Source of the DNA: Actinomycetes bacterium
GTDB lineage: Bacteria; Actinomycetota; Actinomycetes; Actinomycetales; Cellulomonadaceae
Reading direction: 5' to 3'
DNA length: 16,226 nt
NCBI GenBank assembly: GCA_023432565.1
Contig: JAEYUL010000119.1
Location: 1-16,226 of the forward strand
Of the stretch, positions 7,897 through 13,536 are shown in pieces. Position 1 is the stretch's first letter; every line of letters begins with the position of its first letter. Position numbers and translations under genes: made by a program. Under the pieces are notes generated by a model. The model saw only the letters and a program-made list of their open reading frames with translations, ran no database searches and had not been told where the DNA came from.

Positions 7897-8157
7897 TCAG
7901 GACAGTCGGGAACGGACCTCGACGAGCGACGGGTTGGTCGCGGCGCTGCCGTCGGGGAACACGACGGTCGGGACGGTCTGGTTCCCGCCGTTGAGCGACG
8001 CGACGAGCTCGGCGGCCCCCGGGTGCTCCTCGATGTCCACCTCGGTGTAGCCGATCCCGGCCGAGTCGAGCTGCGTCTTGAGGCGCCGGCAGTAACCGCA
8101 CCACGTCGTGGAGTACATCGTGATCGTGCCGGGCTCGGGCAGGGTCTGCGCGCTCAT
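7897..8157 (-). CDS. mrx1: Mycoredoxin-1-like glutaredoxin
   Basis: 86 residues with a thioredoxin fold: TITMYSTTWCGYCRRLK with the CGYC redox pair at 20-23, VDIEEHPGAAELV, NGGNQTVPTVVF with the cis-proline TVP at 61-63, and FPDGSAATNPS. This closely follows mycobacterial mycoredoxin 1 (Rv3198A), which reduces mycothiol mixed disulfides; it acts in the cytosol. The ATG at 8157 has GAGGA a few bases upstream. It is divergent from uvrD2 (217-bp gap), the same neighbour as in M. tuberculosis. Confidence 0.92.
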   Translation of the reverse strand: MSAQTLPEPGTITMYSTTWCGYCRRLKTQLDSAGIGYTEVDIEEHPGAAELVASLNGGNQTVPTVVFPDGSAATNPSLVEVRSRLS

Positions 8158-8374
8158 CGGTCCTCGCGGGTCGTCGGGTCTCGGGCGATCCGCCTCCCCG
8201 GGGCACGGGGCGGCTGCCAGAGCCAACGACGACGACGCCCGGCTGATTCCAGGGTGCTCGTGCGTGCCTGCCTCGCCGGGAGTGCGGGGCGTGCCGGAGC
8301 GGTGCGCGGCTCGAGGTCGGCCGGTGTGCACAGCGTCTGGGGAGTGTCGGCCTCGCCTGAGAGACTGTCGCGCG

Positions 8375-10399
8375 ATGTCTCCCGACGACCTGCTGGCCGC
8401 GCTCGACCCCGAGCAGCGCGCCGTCGCGACCGCGCTGCGCGGACCCGTCTGCGTGCTCGCCGGTGCGGGCACGGGCAAGACGCGCGCGATCACCCACCGG
8501 ATCGCCTACGGCATCGGCACGGGCGTCTATCGCGCGGACCATGTGCTGGCGGTGACGTTCACGGCCCGCGCGGCGGGCGAGATGCGCACACGGCTGCGCG
8601 AGCTCGGCGCGCCTGGTGTGCAGGCGCGGACCTTCCACGCGGCGGCGCTGCGTCAGCTCACGTACTTCTGGCCCAAGGTCGTCGGGGGTGCCCCGCCCCG
8701 GCTCGTCGAGGCGAAGGCTCAGGTGGTCGCGGAGGCCGCGCGCCGGGTGGGGCTGCCCGCGGACCGCACCGGGGTGCGGGACCTCGCCGGTGAGATCGAG
8801 TGGGCCAAGGTCAGCCTCGTGGTGCCCGACGAGTACCCGCTCGCCGCCGCGGCGGTGGACCGCCCGGTCCCCGGCGGCCACGACGCCGCCGCGGTCGCGC
8901 GGCTGATGACCGCGTACGAGCAGGTCAAGGACGAGCGCGGCGTGATCGACTTCGAGGACGTCCTGCTGCTGCTCGCGGCGATGCTCGCCGAGCGCCCGGA
9001 CGTCGCGCGGGAGGTGCACGGGCAGTACCGGCACTTCGTCGTCGACGAGTACCAGGACGTGAGCCCGCTGCAGCAGCACCTGCTGGACCAGTGGCTCGGC
9101 GGTCGCCCCGAGCTGTGCGTCGTGGGCGACCCGTCCCAGACCATCTACTCGTTCGCGGGCGCGACGCCCCACCACCTGCTCACGTTCGCGCGTGCGTACC
9201 CGGGCGCCCAGGTGATCCGGCTGGTGCGTGACTACCGGTCGACGCCTCAGGTTGTCGAGCTCGCCAACAGGGTCATCGCGTCCGCCGGGCGGCCGGCGGT
9301 GGCTCCGCTCGAGCTGCGCGCGCAACGTCCCGACGGCCCGGCGGTGCGCTGGGCGGCCTACGCCGACGACGAGGCGGAGGCCGCGGGCGTCGCGGCGGCC
9401 GCTGCGCGGTTGGTGAAGGACGGCGTGCCCGCGTCGCAGATCGCCGTGCTGTACCGGACGAATGCGCAGGCGGAGGCGTTCGAGGAGGCGTTCGCGACCG
9501 TCGGGTTGCCGTACCAGGTGCGCGGCGGCGAGCGCTTCTTCGCCCGTCGTGACGTGCGTGAGGCGATCGTGTTCCTGCGCGGGGGCGCCCGCGCCGCGGA
9601 CGCACAGGTGCCGCTCGGCCAGGCCGCGCGCGATCTGCTGCGCAACGCGGGATGGAGCGAGCAGGCCCCGCCGACCCGCGGTGCCGCCCGCGAGAAGTGG
9701 GAAGCGCTCAACGCGCTCGCGGGTCTCGCCGACGAGGTCGAGGCGCGCGCGCGAGCGGCCGGCGGTGCGCCGGCCACCGTGGCCGACCTGGTGGCCGAGC
9801 TGGACGAGCGTGCGGCCGCTCAGCACGCGCCGGCGATCGACGGCGTCACGCTCGCGTCGCTGCACGCCGCCAAGGGGCTCGAGTGGGACGCGGTGTTCCT
9901 CGCCGGGCTGAGCGACGGCCTGCTGCCGACGTCGCTGGCCGAGACGCCCGAGGCGGTCGAGGAGGAACGGCGGCTGCTGTACGTCGGGGTGACGCGCGCT
10001 CGCGTGCACCTGCAGCTGTCCTACGCGCGTTCGCGGCTCCCCGGTGGCCGGGCCACGCGGCGCGCCTCGCGCTTCCTGGAGGCGCTGTGGCCCGCCGCGG
10101 CGGGTGCCGCCCGTCCGGCTCGCGGCACCGGCCCCGCGGACGACGAGGTCGACGCGGCGACGCGTGCGGCGCTGGACGCGCTGACGCGCTGGCGCGACGA
10201 GCGGGCACGCGGTCTGGGGGTGAGCCCGGGGCGGGTGCTGGCGACGCACGTGCTGCACACGCTCGCGCGGCGGCGCCCGGGCTCGCGCGAGGAGCTCGCG
10301 CTCGTCCCGGGTATCGGCGCGCAGACGCTCGCCGTGCTGGGTGACGACGTGCTGGCGGTCCTTGCCTCGGCGTCGTCCGGGGCTGCCGCACACCGTTGA
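8375..10399 (+). CDS. uvrD2: UvrD2-type DNA helicase with HRDC domain
   Basis: 674 residues. A superfamily 1A motor carries Walker A GAGTGKT (30-36), DEYQD (224-228), GDPSQTIYSFAG, HAAKGLEWD (497-505) and GVTRAR (538-543). A C-terminal HRDC domain (about 590-668) starts at DEVDAATRAALDALTRWRDE and includes GSREELALVPGIGAQTL. This is the UvrD2 architecture; the enzyme unwinds 3'-tailed duplexes in repair and is essential in M. tuberculosis. The zinc-binding tetracysteine module between motor and HRDC in mycobacterial UvrD2 is absent: the whole protein has only two cysteines, both in the motor. No nuclease domain is present. The ATG at 8375 starts MSPDDLLAALDPEQRAV, a normal Q-motif-proximal N-terminus. 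No Shine-Dalgarno is visible; GAGACT eight bases upstream may be a poor leaderless -10. The frame is open further upstream but shows no family similarity. Confidence 0.94.
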   Translation: MSPDDLLAALDPEQRAVATALRGPVCVLAGAGTGKTRAITHRIAYGIGTGVYRADHVLAVTFTARAAGEMRTRLRELGAPGVQARTFHAAALRQLTYFWPKVVGGAPPRLVEAKAQVVAEAARRVGLPADRTGVRDLAGEIEWAKVSLVVPDEYPLAAAAVDRPVPGGHDAAAVARLMTAYEQVKDERGVIDFEDVLLLLAAMLAERPDVAREVHGQYRHFVVDEYQDVSPLQQHLLDQWLGGRPELCVVGDPSQTIYSFAGATPHHLLTFARAYPGAQVIRLVRDYRSTPQVVELANRVIASAGRPAVAPLELRAQRPDGPAVRWAAYADDEAEAAGVAAAAARLVKDGVPASQIAVLYRTNAQAEAFEEAFATVGLPYQVRGGERFFARRDVREAIVFLRGGARAADAQVPLGQAARDLLRNAGWSEQAPPTRGAAREKWEALNALAGLADEVEARARAAGGAPATVADLVAELDERAAAQHAPAIDGVTLASLHAAKGLEWDAVFLAGLSDGLLPTSLAETPEAVEEERRLLYVGVTRARVHLQLSYARSRLPGGRATRRASRFLEALWPAAAGAARPARGTGPADDEVDAATRAALDALTRWRDERARGLGVSPGRVLATHVLHTLARRRPGSREELALVPGIGAQTLAVLGDDVLAVLASASSGAAAHR

Positions 10400-10405
10400 G
10401 CCGCG

Positions 10406-10438
10406 GTCGGCGGGGGCGTGGACGAGGCGTCCGCCGAC
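10406..10438 (+). terminator. Possible uvrD2 terminator hairpin
   Basis: GTCGGCGG (10406-10413) can pair perfectly with CCGCCGAC (10431-10438) around a 17-base loop, beginning just after the uvrD2 stop. There is no T-tract, so this is at best an actinobacterial I-shaped terminator; random stems of this kind are common at this GC content. Confidence 0.35.
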
Positions 10439-10457
10439 GCCCTGACGGCGGCTGGCA

Positions 10458-10475
10458 GGAACTCGTCGGAACTCG
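10458..10475. repeat. Direct repeat GGAACTCG upstream of the whiB7 promoter
   Basis: GGAACTCG occurs at 10458-10465 and again at 10468-10475, a 10-bp period that puts both copies on the same face of the helix, four bases before the AT-rich hexamer of the whiB7 promoter. This is a candidate activator or repressor site; nothing in the sequence names the protein. Confidence 0.55.
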
Positions 10476-10479
10476 CCCG

Positions 10480-10518
10480 TTTATTCGGTTGTCCCGGCTG
10501 AGAGCGGCCCCGTAGGCT
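10480..10518 (+). promoter_or_regulatory. whiB7 promoter with WhiB7-type AT-rich element
   Basis: AT-rich hexamer TTTATT (10480-10485), three bases CGG, -35-like TTGTCC (10489-10494), an 18-bp spacer and -10 TAGGCT (10513-10518). An AT-rich patch three bases upstream of the -35 is the recognised hallmark of promoters activated by WhiB7 with the primary sigma factor, through AT-hook contact; autoregulation is expected. The AT-rich patch stands out in a region of extreme GC content. Predicted transcription start about 10525-10527, giving a leader of about 410 nt. Confidence 0.75.
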
Positions 10519-10531
10519 GAGAGCCGTCCTG

Positions 10532-10591
10532 ATGAGCAGACCTGTGCCGATGAGGCGCAGGTGGTACCCGAGAGGAGGTGGGCAGCGGTGA
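10532..10591 (+). CDS. Arginine-rich leader peptide uORF1 of whiB7 (19 aa)
   Basis: ATG at 10532, only about 5-7 nt after the predicted transcription start, encodes MSRPVPMRRRWYPRGGGQR and ends in TGA at 10589. Six of nineteen residues are Arg, and four of these use AGA or AGG, codons that are rare in DNA of this composition. The final four bases GTGA hold both its stop and the start of the next uORF, and the next uORF's AGGAGG ribosome site lies inside it, so the two are likely translationally coupled. I infer a sensor of slowed translation. It could be a chance ORF; expression is unproven. An internal in-frame ATG at 10550 could serve as start. Confidence 0.5.
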   Translation: MSRPVPMRRRWYPRGGGQR

Positions 10592-10800
10592 AGATCCAGA
10601 TCACCAAGGCGGTTCGGTCGAGCGGCACGCTCCCGACGCGTCTCCTCGCGCCCACGTTCGTCGGGTTCCAGGGGCGTGGTGTGCCCGCTTCGTGGCGTAC
10701 GCCCGCCTCCCCGTCCCGCAAGCGTCGCCCGGCAGCTGTGTCTGCCGGGATGGCTCTCGGCACGACGGCACTCGACCCGCTCGGGGCTTCGATGGTCTAG
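10588..10800 (+). CDS. Leader peptide uORF2 of whiB7 (70 aa)
   Basis: GTG at 10588 preceded by a strong AGGAGG (10573-10578) at good spacing. It encodes 70 residues starting with fMKIQITKAVRSSGTLP and ending ALGTTALDPLGASMV, with a TAG at 10798 that lies 14 bases before an intrinsic terminator. I do not recognise the protein, which has a basic SRKRR stretch in the middle and no transmembrane segment. Position between a WhiB7-type promoter and a terminator, and the known attenuation of whiB7 in mycobacteria and streptomycetes by upstream ORFs, support a regulatory reading frame whose translation decides whether the terminator forms. Its start overlaps the stop of uORF1. Confidence 0.65.
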   Translation: MKIQITKAVRSSGTLPTRLLAPTFVGFQGRGVPASWRTPASPSRKRRPAAVSAGMALGTTALDPLGASMV

Positions 10801-10829
10801 ACCTCTCCGGTCTCAGGCCGCGGAAGCCC
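10784..10829 (+). promoter_or_regulatory. Candidate antiterminator pairing in the whiB7 leader
   Basis: GGGCTTC (10784-10790, last codons of uORF2) is complementary to GAAGCCC (10823-10829), which includes part of the terminator's left arm. Between them, AGACC (10799-10803) can pair either with the preceding GGTCT (10794-10798, a perfect palindrome over the uORF2 stop) or with the following GGTCT (10809-10813). These exclusive pairings suit a ribosome-position-dependent switch. Inference from complementarity only. Confidence 0.4.
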
Positions 10830-10857
10830 TCTCAGGCTCCGCGGCCTCTTTCTTTCT
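10815..10857 (+). terminator. Intrinsic terminator / attenuator upstream of whiB7
   Basis: Left arm 10815-10828 (AGGCCGCGGAAGCC) and right arm 10835-10847 (GGCTCCGCGGCCT) form a 13-bp stem with one bulged A and the six-base loop CTCTCA, followed by the pyrimidine tract CTTTCTTTCT (10848-10857). It is the only hairpin I found in the window followed by a T-rich tail. It lies inside the whiB7 leader, after uORF2 and about 78 bp before whiB7, so it should stop transcription of whiB7 unless read through. Confidence 0.88.
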
Positions 10858-10934
10858 CCGGTGATCCCGGCGGGAGGACGGAACGCGGACGCTCACCGCA
10901 ACCCGATCACCCAGCAGGACACCAGGAGGACATC

Positions 10935-11267
10935 GTGCGGCTCACGACGCTGCTCGACACCAGCGGATCAGGCCCCTGGCCCACCAGCAGCAGCGCGACC
11001 ACCGACGACCGCGCCTTCGACCAGCTGGTCGAGGGACTCATCCCGTGCCGGAACGAGGACCCCGAGCTCTGGTTCGCGGAGCAGACCGCGCGCGTCGAGC
11101 GCGCGAAGGCGCTCTGCCGTGAGTGCCCGATCATGGCCGGCTGCCTCGCCGGTGCGATCGAGCGGGCAGAGCCCTGGGGGGTCTGGGGCGGCGAGGTGTT
11201 CATCGGTGGCGCTGTCGTCCCGACCAAGCGCGGTCGGGGCCGTCCGCGCAAGCACCCCGCTGCCTGA
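10935..11267 (+). CDS. whiB7: WhiB7 transcriptional activator of intrinsic antibiotic resistance
   Basis: 110 residues of the WhiB iron-sulfur family. The four cluster ligands are Cys38 (IPCRNEDPELWF), Cys61, Cys64 and Cys70 (CRECPIMAGC), followed by the EPWGVWGGE turn (79-87) that contacts the primary sigma factor, and the C-terminal AT-hook RGRPRK (101-106) that marks WhiB7 (WblC in Streptomyces) among WhiB proteins. WhiB7 binds the sigma subunit and AT-rich DNA next to the -35 to activate drug-efflux, ribosome-modification and its own genes. The GTG at 10935 is chosen for its AGGAGGA (10924-10930) at proper spacing. The position just downstream of uvrD2 is also that of M. tuberculosis. Expression is probably governed by the leader described separately. 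The 3' end overlaps the ThiF-like gene on the other strand by 68 bp. Confidence 0.95.
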   Translation: MRLTTLLDTSGSGPWPTSSSATTDDRAFDQLVEGLIPCRNEDPELWFAEQTARVERAKALCRECPIMAGCLAGAIERAEPWGVWGGEVFIGGAVVPTKRGRGRPRKHPAA

Positions 11268-12315
11268 CGACGCCGGCCGACTCGCCTGATGCATGGGCGG
11301 TGCACCCGCATGCCGGGTGCGCCGCCCATCGTCGCTCCCGGGGCAGCGCGTCGGGCAGGCTGAGCTCGAGCGTCGAGCCGAGCAGGCGGCCCGGTGCGTC
11401 CGGGTCGTCGACGTGCGCGAGAGCCGCGGCGGCGGCCAGCCCGGACGCGACGCTCGCGACCGCGGCGGGCTCGGGCGGCGCCGCGCGCGCGGACCTCGTG
11501 GTCGCGAGGGCGGCGGCCAGGACGGGCCAGGCCGCGTCGGCGTCGCGGCGATGCAGGTCGAGGCATCGCAGGCAGGGGCCGCGGCCGGGCACGACGAGCG
11601 GTCCGACCACCGTGTCGGCCTCCCGGACGACGATGCTCAGGTGCGCTGTCCCGCGGTTGACGAGGCGGGCCGCGAGTGCCGGGTCGAGCGCGTCGTCCGA
11701 CACGACGACCACGAGGTCGAGCGGGGCGGCCGGGCCGGACGGCTCGTCGCTCGTCGCGAGCTCGGTCACGACCGCCGGGGCGATCCCTGTGACGACAGCC
11801 GCCGCCGCTCGCGCGCGCGGCCGGCCGACGTCCTGCCAGCGGTACCCGCTCGGCCCGACGTCGGCCGAGCGCACCGGCCGGGGGTCCTCGAGCAGCACGC
11901 GACCGACACCCGCGGCCGCGAGGGTCGCCGCGACCCCGAGACCGGTGCTCCCCAGGCCGACGACGCCCACCGCACGATCGGCTCGCGCTGCGACCGTCCG
12001 GTCGCCGTCACCCTCGGGCCGCAGCAGGGACAGCACGTCCGCGTCGGCGCCGGCCGGGCCCGTGGTCGCGCGACGTGCCGTGCGTTCGGTGAGACCAGCC
12101 TGCGTCAGCTGCTCCACGAGTGCGCCGAGCCGTGCCCGGTCCACGCGGGGGTCGTCCGCCACCACGTCGACGGCGGCGCCCTCACCGATCGCCTCGAGCG
12201 CGCGCATCTCGTCGGACGAGAGCCCGTCGATCCGCACCGCCCACCGGCGGTCGGTTCCGATCTGCATCTCGCCCAGCCCCCGGCGCAGCACGCGCACCCC
12301 GCTCCGCAGCCTCAC
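11200..12315 (-). CDS. ThiF/E1-like protein, TOMM cyclodehydratase-like partner
   Basis: 371 residues. The N-terminal 110 residues (LRSGVRVLRRGLGEMQIGTD) are followed by a Rossmann-type E1-like domain with VGVVGLGSTGLGVAATLA (Gly-rich loop 120-127), LEDPRPV, and DLVVVVSDDALDP. Paired cysteines PCLRC (248, 251) and HPACGC (336, 338) are probably a structural zinc site, as in ThiF/MoeB and the cyclodehydratase-associated family used in azoline-peptide biosynthesis. No YcaO gene or precursor peptide is seen in the window, so a RiPP role is not supported here; similar stand-alone genes are found beside whiB7 in other actinobacteria. The GTG start at 12315 gives a family-like N-terminus (VRLRSG) and has CAGCCT seven bases upstream; an ATG 16 codons earlier (12363) is the alternative. 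The last 30 residues after HPACGC look like unselected read-through over the end of whiB7. Confidence 0.8.
   Translation of the reverse strand: MRLRSGVRVLRRGLGEMQIGTDRRWAVRIDGLSSDEMRALEAIGEGAAVDVVADDPRVDRARLGALVEQLTQAGLTERTARRATTGPAGADADVLSLLRPEGDGDRTVAARADRAVGVVGLGSTGLGVAATLAAAGVGRVLLEDPRPVRSADVGPSGYRWQDVGRPRARAAAAVVTGIAPAVVTELATSDEPSGPAAPLDLVVVVSDDALDPALAARLVNRGTAHLSIVVREADTVVGPLVVPGRGPCLRCLDLHRRDADAAWPVLAAALATTRSARAAPPEPAAVASVASGLAAAAALAHVDDPDAPGRLLGSTLELSLPDALPRERRWAAHPACGCTAHASGESAGVVRQRGACADGPDRAWSGRQRHR
11293..11329. terminator. Hairpin between whiB7 and the ThiF-like gene
   Basis: Arms 11293-11308 and 11314-11329 pair over 16 bp with a single T/G wobble and the five-base loop CATGC. 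It lies 25 bp after the whiB7 stop and is symmetrical, so it could stop transcripts from both sides; no T-tract follows. It lies inside the C-terminal coding part of the ThiF-like gene (AAHPACGCTA), so a double duty is implied. Confidence 0.6.
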
Positions 12316-12379
12316 GCGGGTCAGGCTGCCACCCGGGTGCGGGCCGCGCGGCGCGTCGTCCACAGGCCCCGGGGAGCGC

Positions 12380-12410
12380 GAAGGGCGCCGTCCAGCGGAC
12401 GACGCCCTTC
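12380..12410 (-). terminator. Hairpin downstream of the DUF5679-like gene
   Basis: Arms 12380-12393 and 12397-12410 (GAAGGGCG...CGCCCTTC) form a 14-bp stem with one mismatch and a three-base AGC loop, beginning 17 bp after the stop of the small zinc-ribbon gene and before the ThiF-like start. There is no T-tract. This suggests the two minus-strand genes are separate transcription units. Confidence 0.6.
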
Positions 12411-12427
12411 GACGAGCTCTGCGGTGC

Positions 12428-12586
12428 TCAGGCCTTGCCGAGGATGCGGTTGAGCTTGGTGCCGCACACCGGGCAGATGGCCTTGGCCATCTTGCGCCCG
12501 GACTCGGAGACGACGACCTCGCCCTCCGCCTCGCGCTTCTCCTTGCACTTCACGCAGTAGAACTCGCCCGCATACGTCTCAGCCAT
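12428..12586 (-). CDS. Small zinc-ribbon protein, DUF5679-like
   Basis: 52 residues, beginning MAETYAGEFYCVKCKEKREA and ending AICPVCGTKLNRILGKA. Two CxxC pairs (11/14 and 39/42) around a short basic linker make a zinc ribbon. The ATG at 12586 has an excellent AGGAGG five bases upstream. This matches a conserved actinobacterial family of unknown function (DUF5679) as I recall it. The lysine-rich C-terminus may contact nucleic acid or ribosome; that is speculation. Minus-strand TACTGT at 12672-12677 is a possible -10. Confidence 0.85.
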   Translation of the reverse strand: MAETYAGEFYCVKCKEKREAEGEVVVSESGRKMAKAICPVCGTKLNRILGKA

Positions 12587-12815
12587 GTGGTCCTCCTCGC
12601 CGTCGTCCGGTGCACCGGGCCGCGTGGCCGACGGTGGCCGGGCAGAGCGATGACCTGCCCGAGCGCGAACAACAGTAGTGGGCACGCGCCGACGAGCCGT
12701 GAGGCGCGCGTGTCGCGGCGCCGCCACGTACGCCCGACCGGGTGGTCGGACGGCTCTTCGTGTCAGCCGTCAGGGTGACGAGCCGGAGGCGCCTGGGGCT
12801 GTCGAGGTGGGCGCG

Positions 12816-12829
12816 GCACGCTAGCGTGC
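12816..12829. promoter_or_regulatory. Perfect 14-bp palindrome over the -10 of the YgjP-like gene
   Basis: GCACGCTAGCGTGC is a perfect palindrome that contains the putative -10 TAGCGT (12822-12827), which sits seven bases before the GTG start at 12835. It could be an operator at which a dimeric regulator blocks RNA polymerase, or chance in GC-rich DNA. Confidence 0.45.
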
Positions 12830-12834
12830 GGGCT

Positions 12835-13473
12835 GTGCACCCGACGTACGGCCTGCCCCAGGTCGACCAGGATGTCGAGATCCGCCGCTCGCGCAAGCGT
12901 GTGCGGACGGTCACGGCCTGGCGCGAGGGTGGCCGGACCGTGGTCGCCATCCCCGCGCGGTTCACGCGCGCCCAGGAGACAGAGTGGGTGCGCAGGATGC
13001 TGGTGCGTCTCGACGCGCAGGAGCGACGACGCCGCCCGTCCGACGCGGAGCTGGTCGCGCGTGCGGCAGACCTGTCGACGCGGTACCTGCAGGGGCGCGC
13101 GGTCCCGACGAGCGTGCGGTGGGCAGACAACCAGGGGCGCCGCTGGGGGTCGTGCACGCCGGCGGACGGCACGATCCGCATCTCCGACCGCGTCCGCGGG
13201 ATGCCCCGCTGGGTGCTCGACTACGTGATCCTGCACGAGCTGGTGCACCTGCTCCACTCGGGTCACGGCCCGGAGTTCTGGTCCGAGCTCGATGCCTACC
13301 CGCGCACGCAGCGCGCTCGCGGCTTCCTCGAGGGGTACGCCTACCTGGACGAGCGGACCTCCGGACCGGCGCCTGAGGGCGCGGAGCCCGACGTGCCCGA
13401 CGAGGACGAGCGGGCGCAGGGGATCGACGGGACCGAGGTCGACGTCGAGGTCGCGCCGGCCGACCGACTCTGA
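12835..13473 (+). CDS. YgjP/SprT-like zinc metallopeptidase (M48-like)
   Basis: 212 residues. The motif HELVH (134-138) with a third His at 144 in LLHSGHGPEFW is the zinc site of the YgjP-like (DUF45/WLM) gluzincin group; upstream SVRWADNQGRRWGSC is the typical strand before it (consensus RWGSC). The N-terminal half is a basic strand-rich domain (IRRSRKRVRTVTAWREGG) and the last 45 residues are an acidic, probably disordered tail. There is no signal peptide or membrane segment, so it should be cytosolic. The substrate is unknown. The GTG start at 12835 is favoured by TAGCGT seven bases upstream; the frame is open further up but Arg-rich and unlike the family. It is divergent from the zinc-ribbon gene and convergent with the DUF2342-like gene. 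Confidence 0.88.
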   Translation: MHPTYGLPQVDQDVEIRRSRKRVRTVTAWREGGRTVVAIPARFTRAQETEWVRRMLVRLDAQERRRRPSDAELVARAADLSTRYLQGRAVPTSVRWADNQGRRWGSCTPADGTIRISDRVRGMPRWVLDYVILHELVHLLHSGHGPEFWSELDAYPRTQRARGFLEGYAYLDERTSGPAPEGAEPDVPDEDERAQGIDGTEVDVEVAPADRL

Positions 13474-13481
13474 GGCCAACC

Positions 13482-13497
13482 GGCCGCCCGAGCGGCC
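13482..13497. terminator. Short hairpin between convergent genes
   Basis: GGCCGC (13482-13487) and GCGGCC (13492-13497) form a perfect 6-bp stem with a CCGA loop in the 63-bp gap between the YgjP-like and DUF2342-like genes. Weak; no T-tract. Confidence 0.3.
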
Positions 13498-13536
13498 CGG
13501 GTGCGCGACGTGCCCGGCCGGTCCCGCCGCGGTGAG

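Noticed and set aside
7853..10393. 846-codon minus-strand open frame over uvrD2
   Set aside because: A shadow of uvrD2; no recognisable domain and it crosses the true mycoredoxin gene in another frame.
11123..12778. 551-codon plus-strand open frame
   Set aside because: Antisense to the ThiF-like gene, Arg/Ser/Thr-rich; the minus strand carries the recognisable motifs.
11200..13473. RiPP (thiazole/oxazole-modified peptide) cluster built from the ThiF-like gene, the 52-residue protein and the YgjP-like peptidase
   Set aside because: No YcaO or dehydrogenase gene; the small protein is a zinc ribbon with its own terminator, and the peptidase is on the opposite strand.
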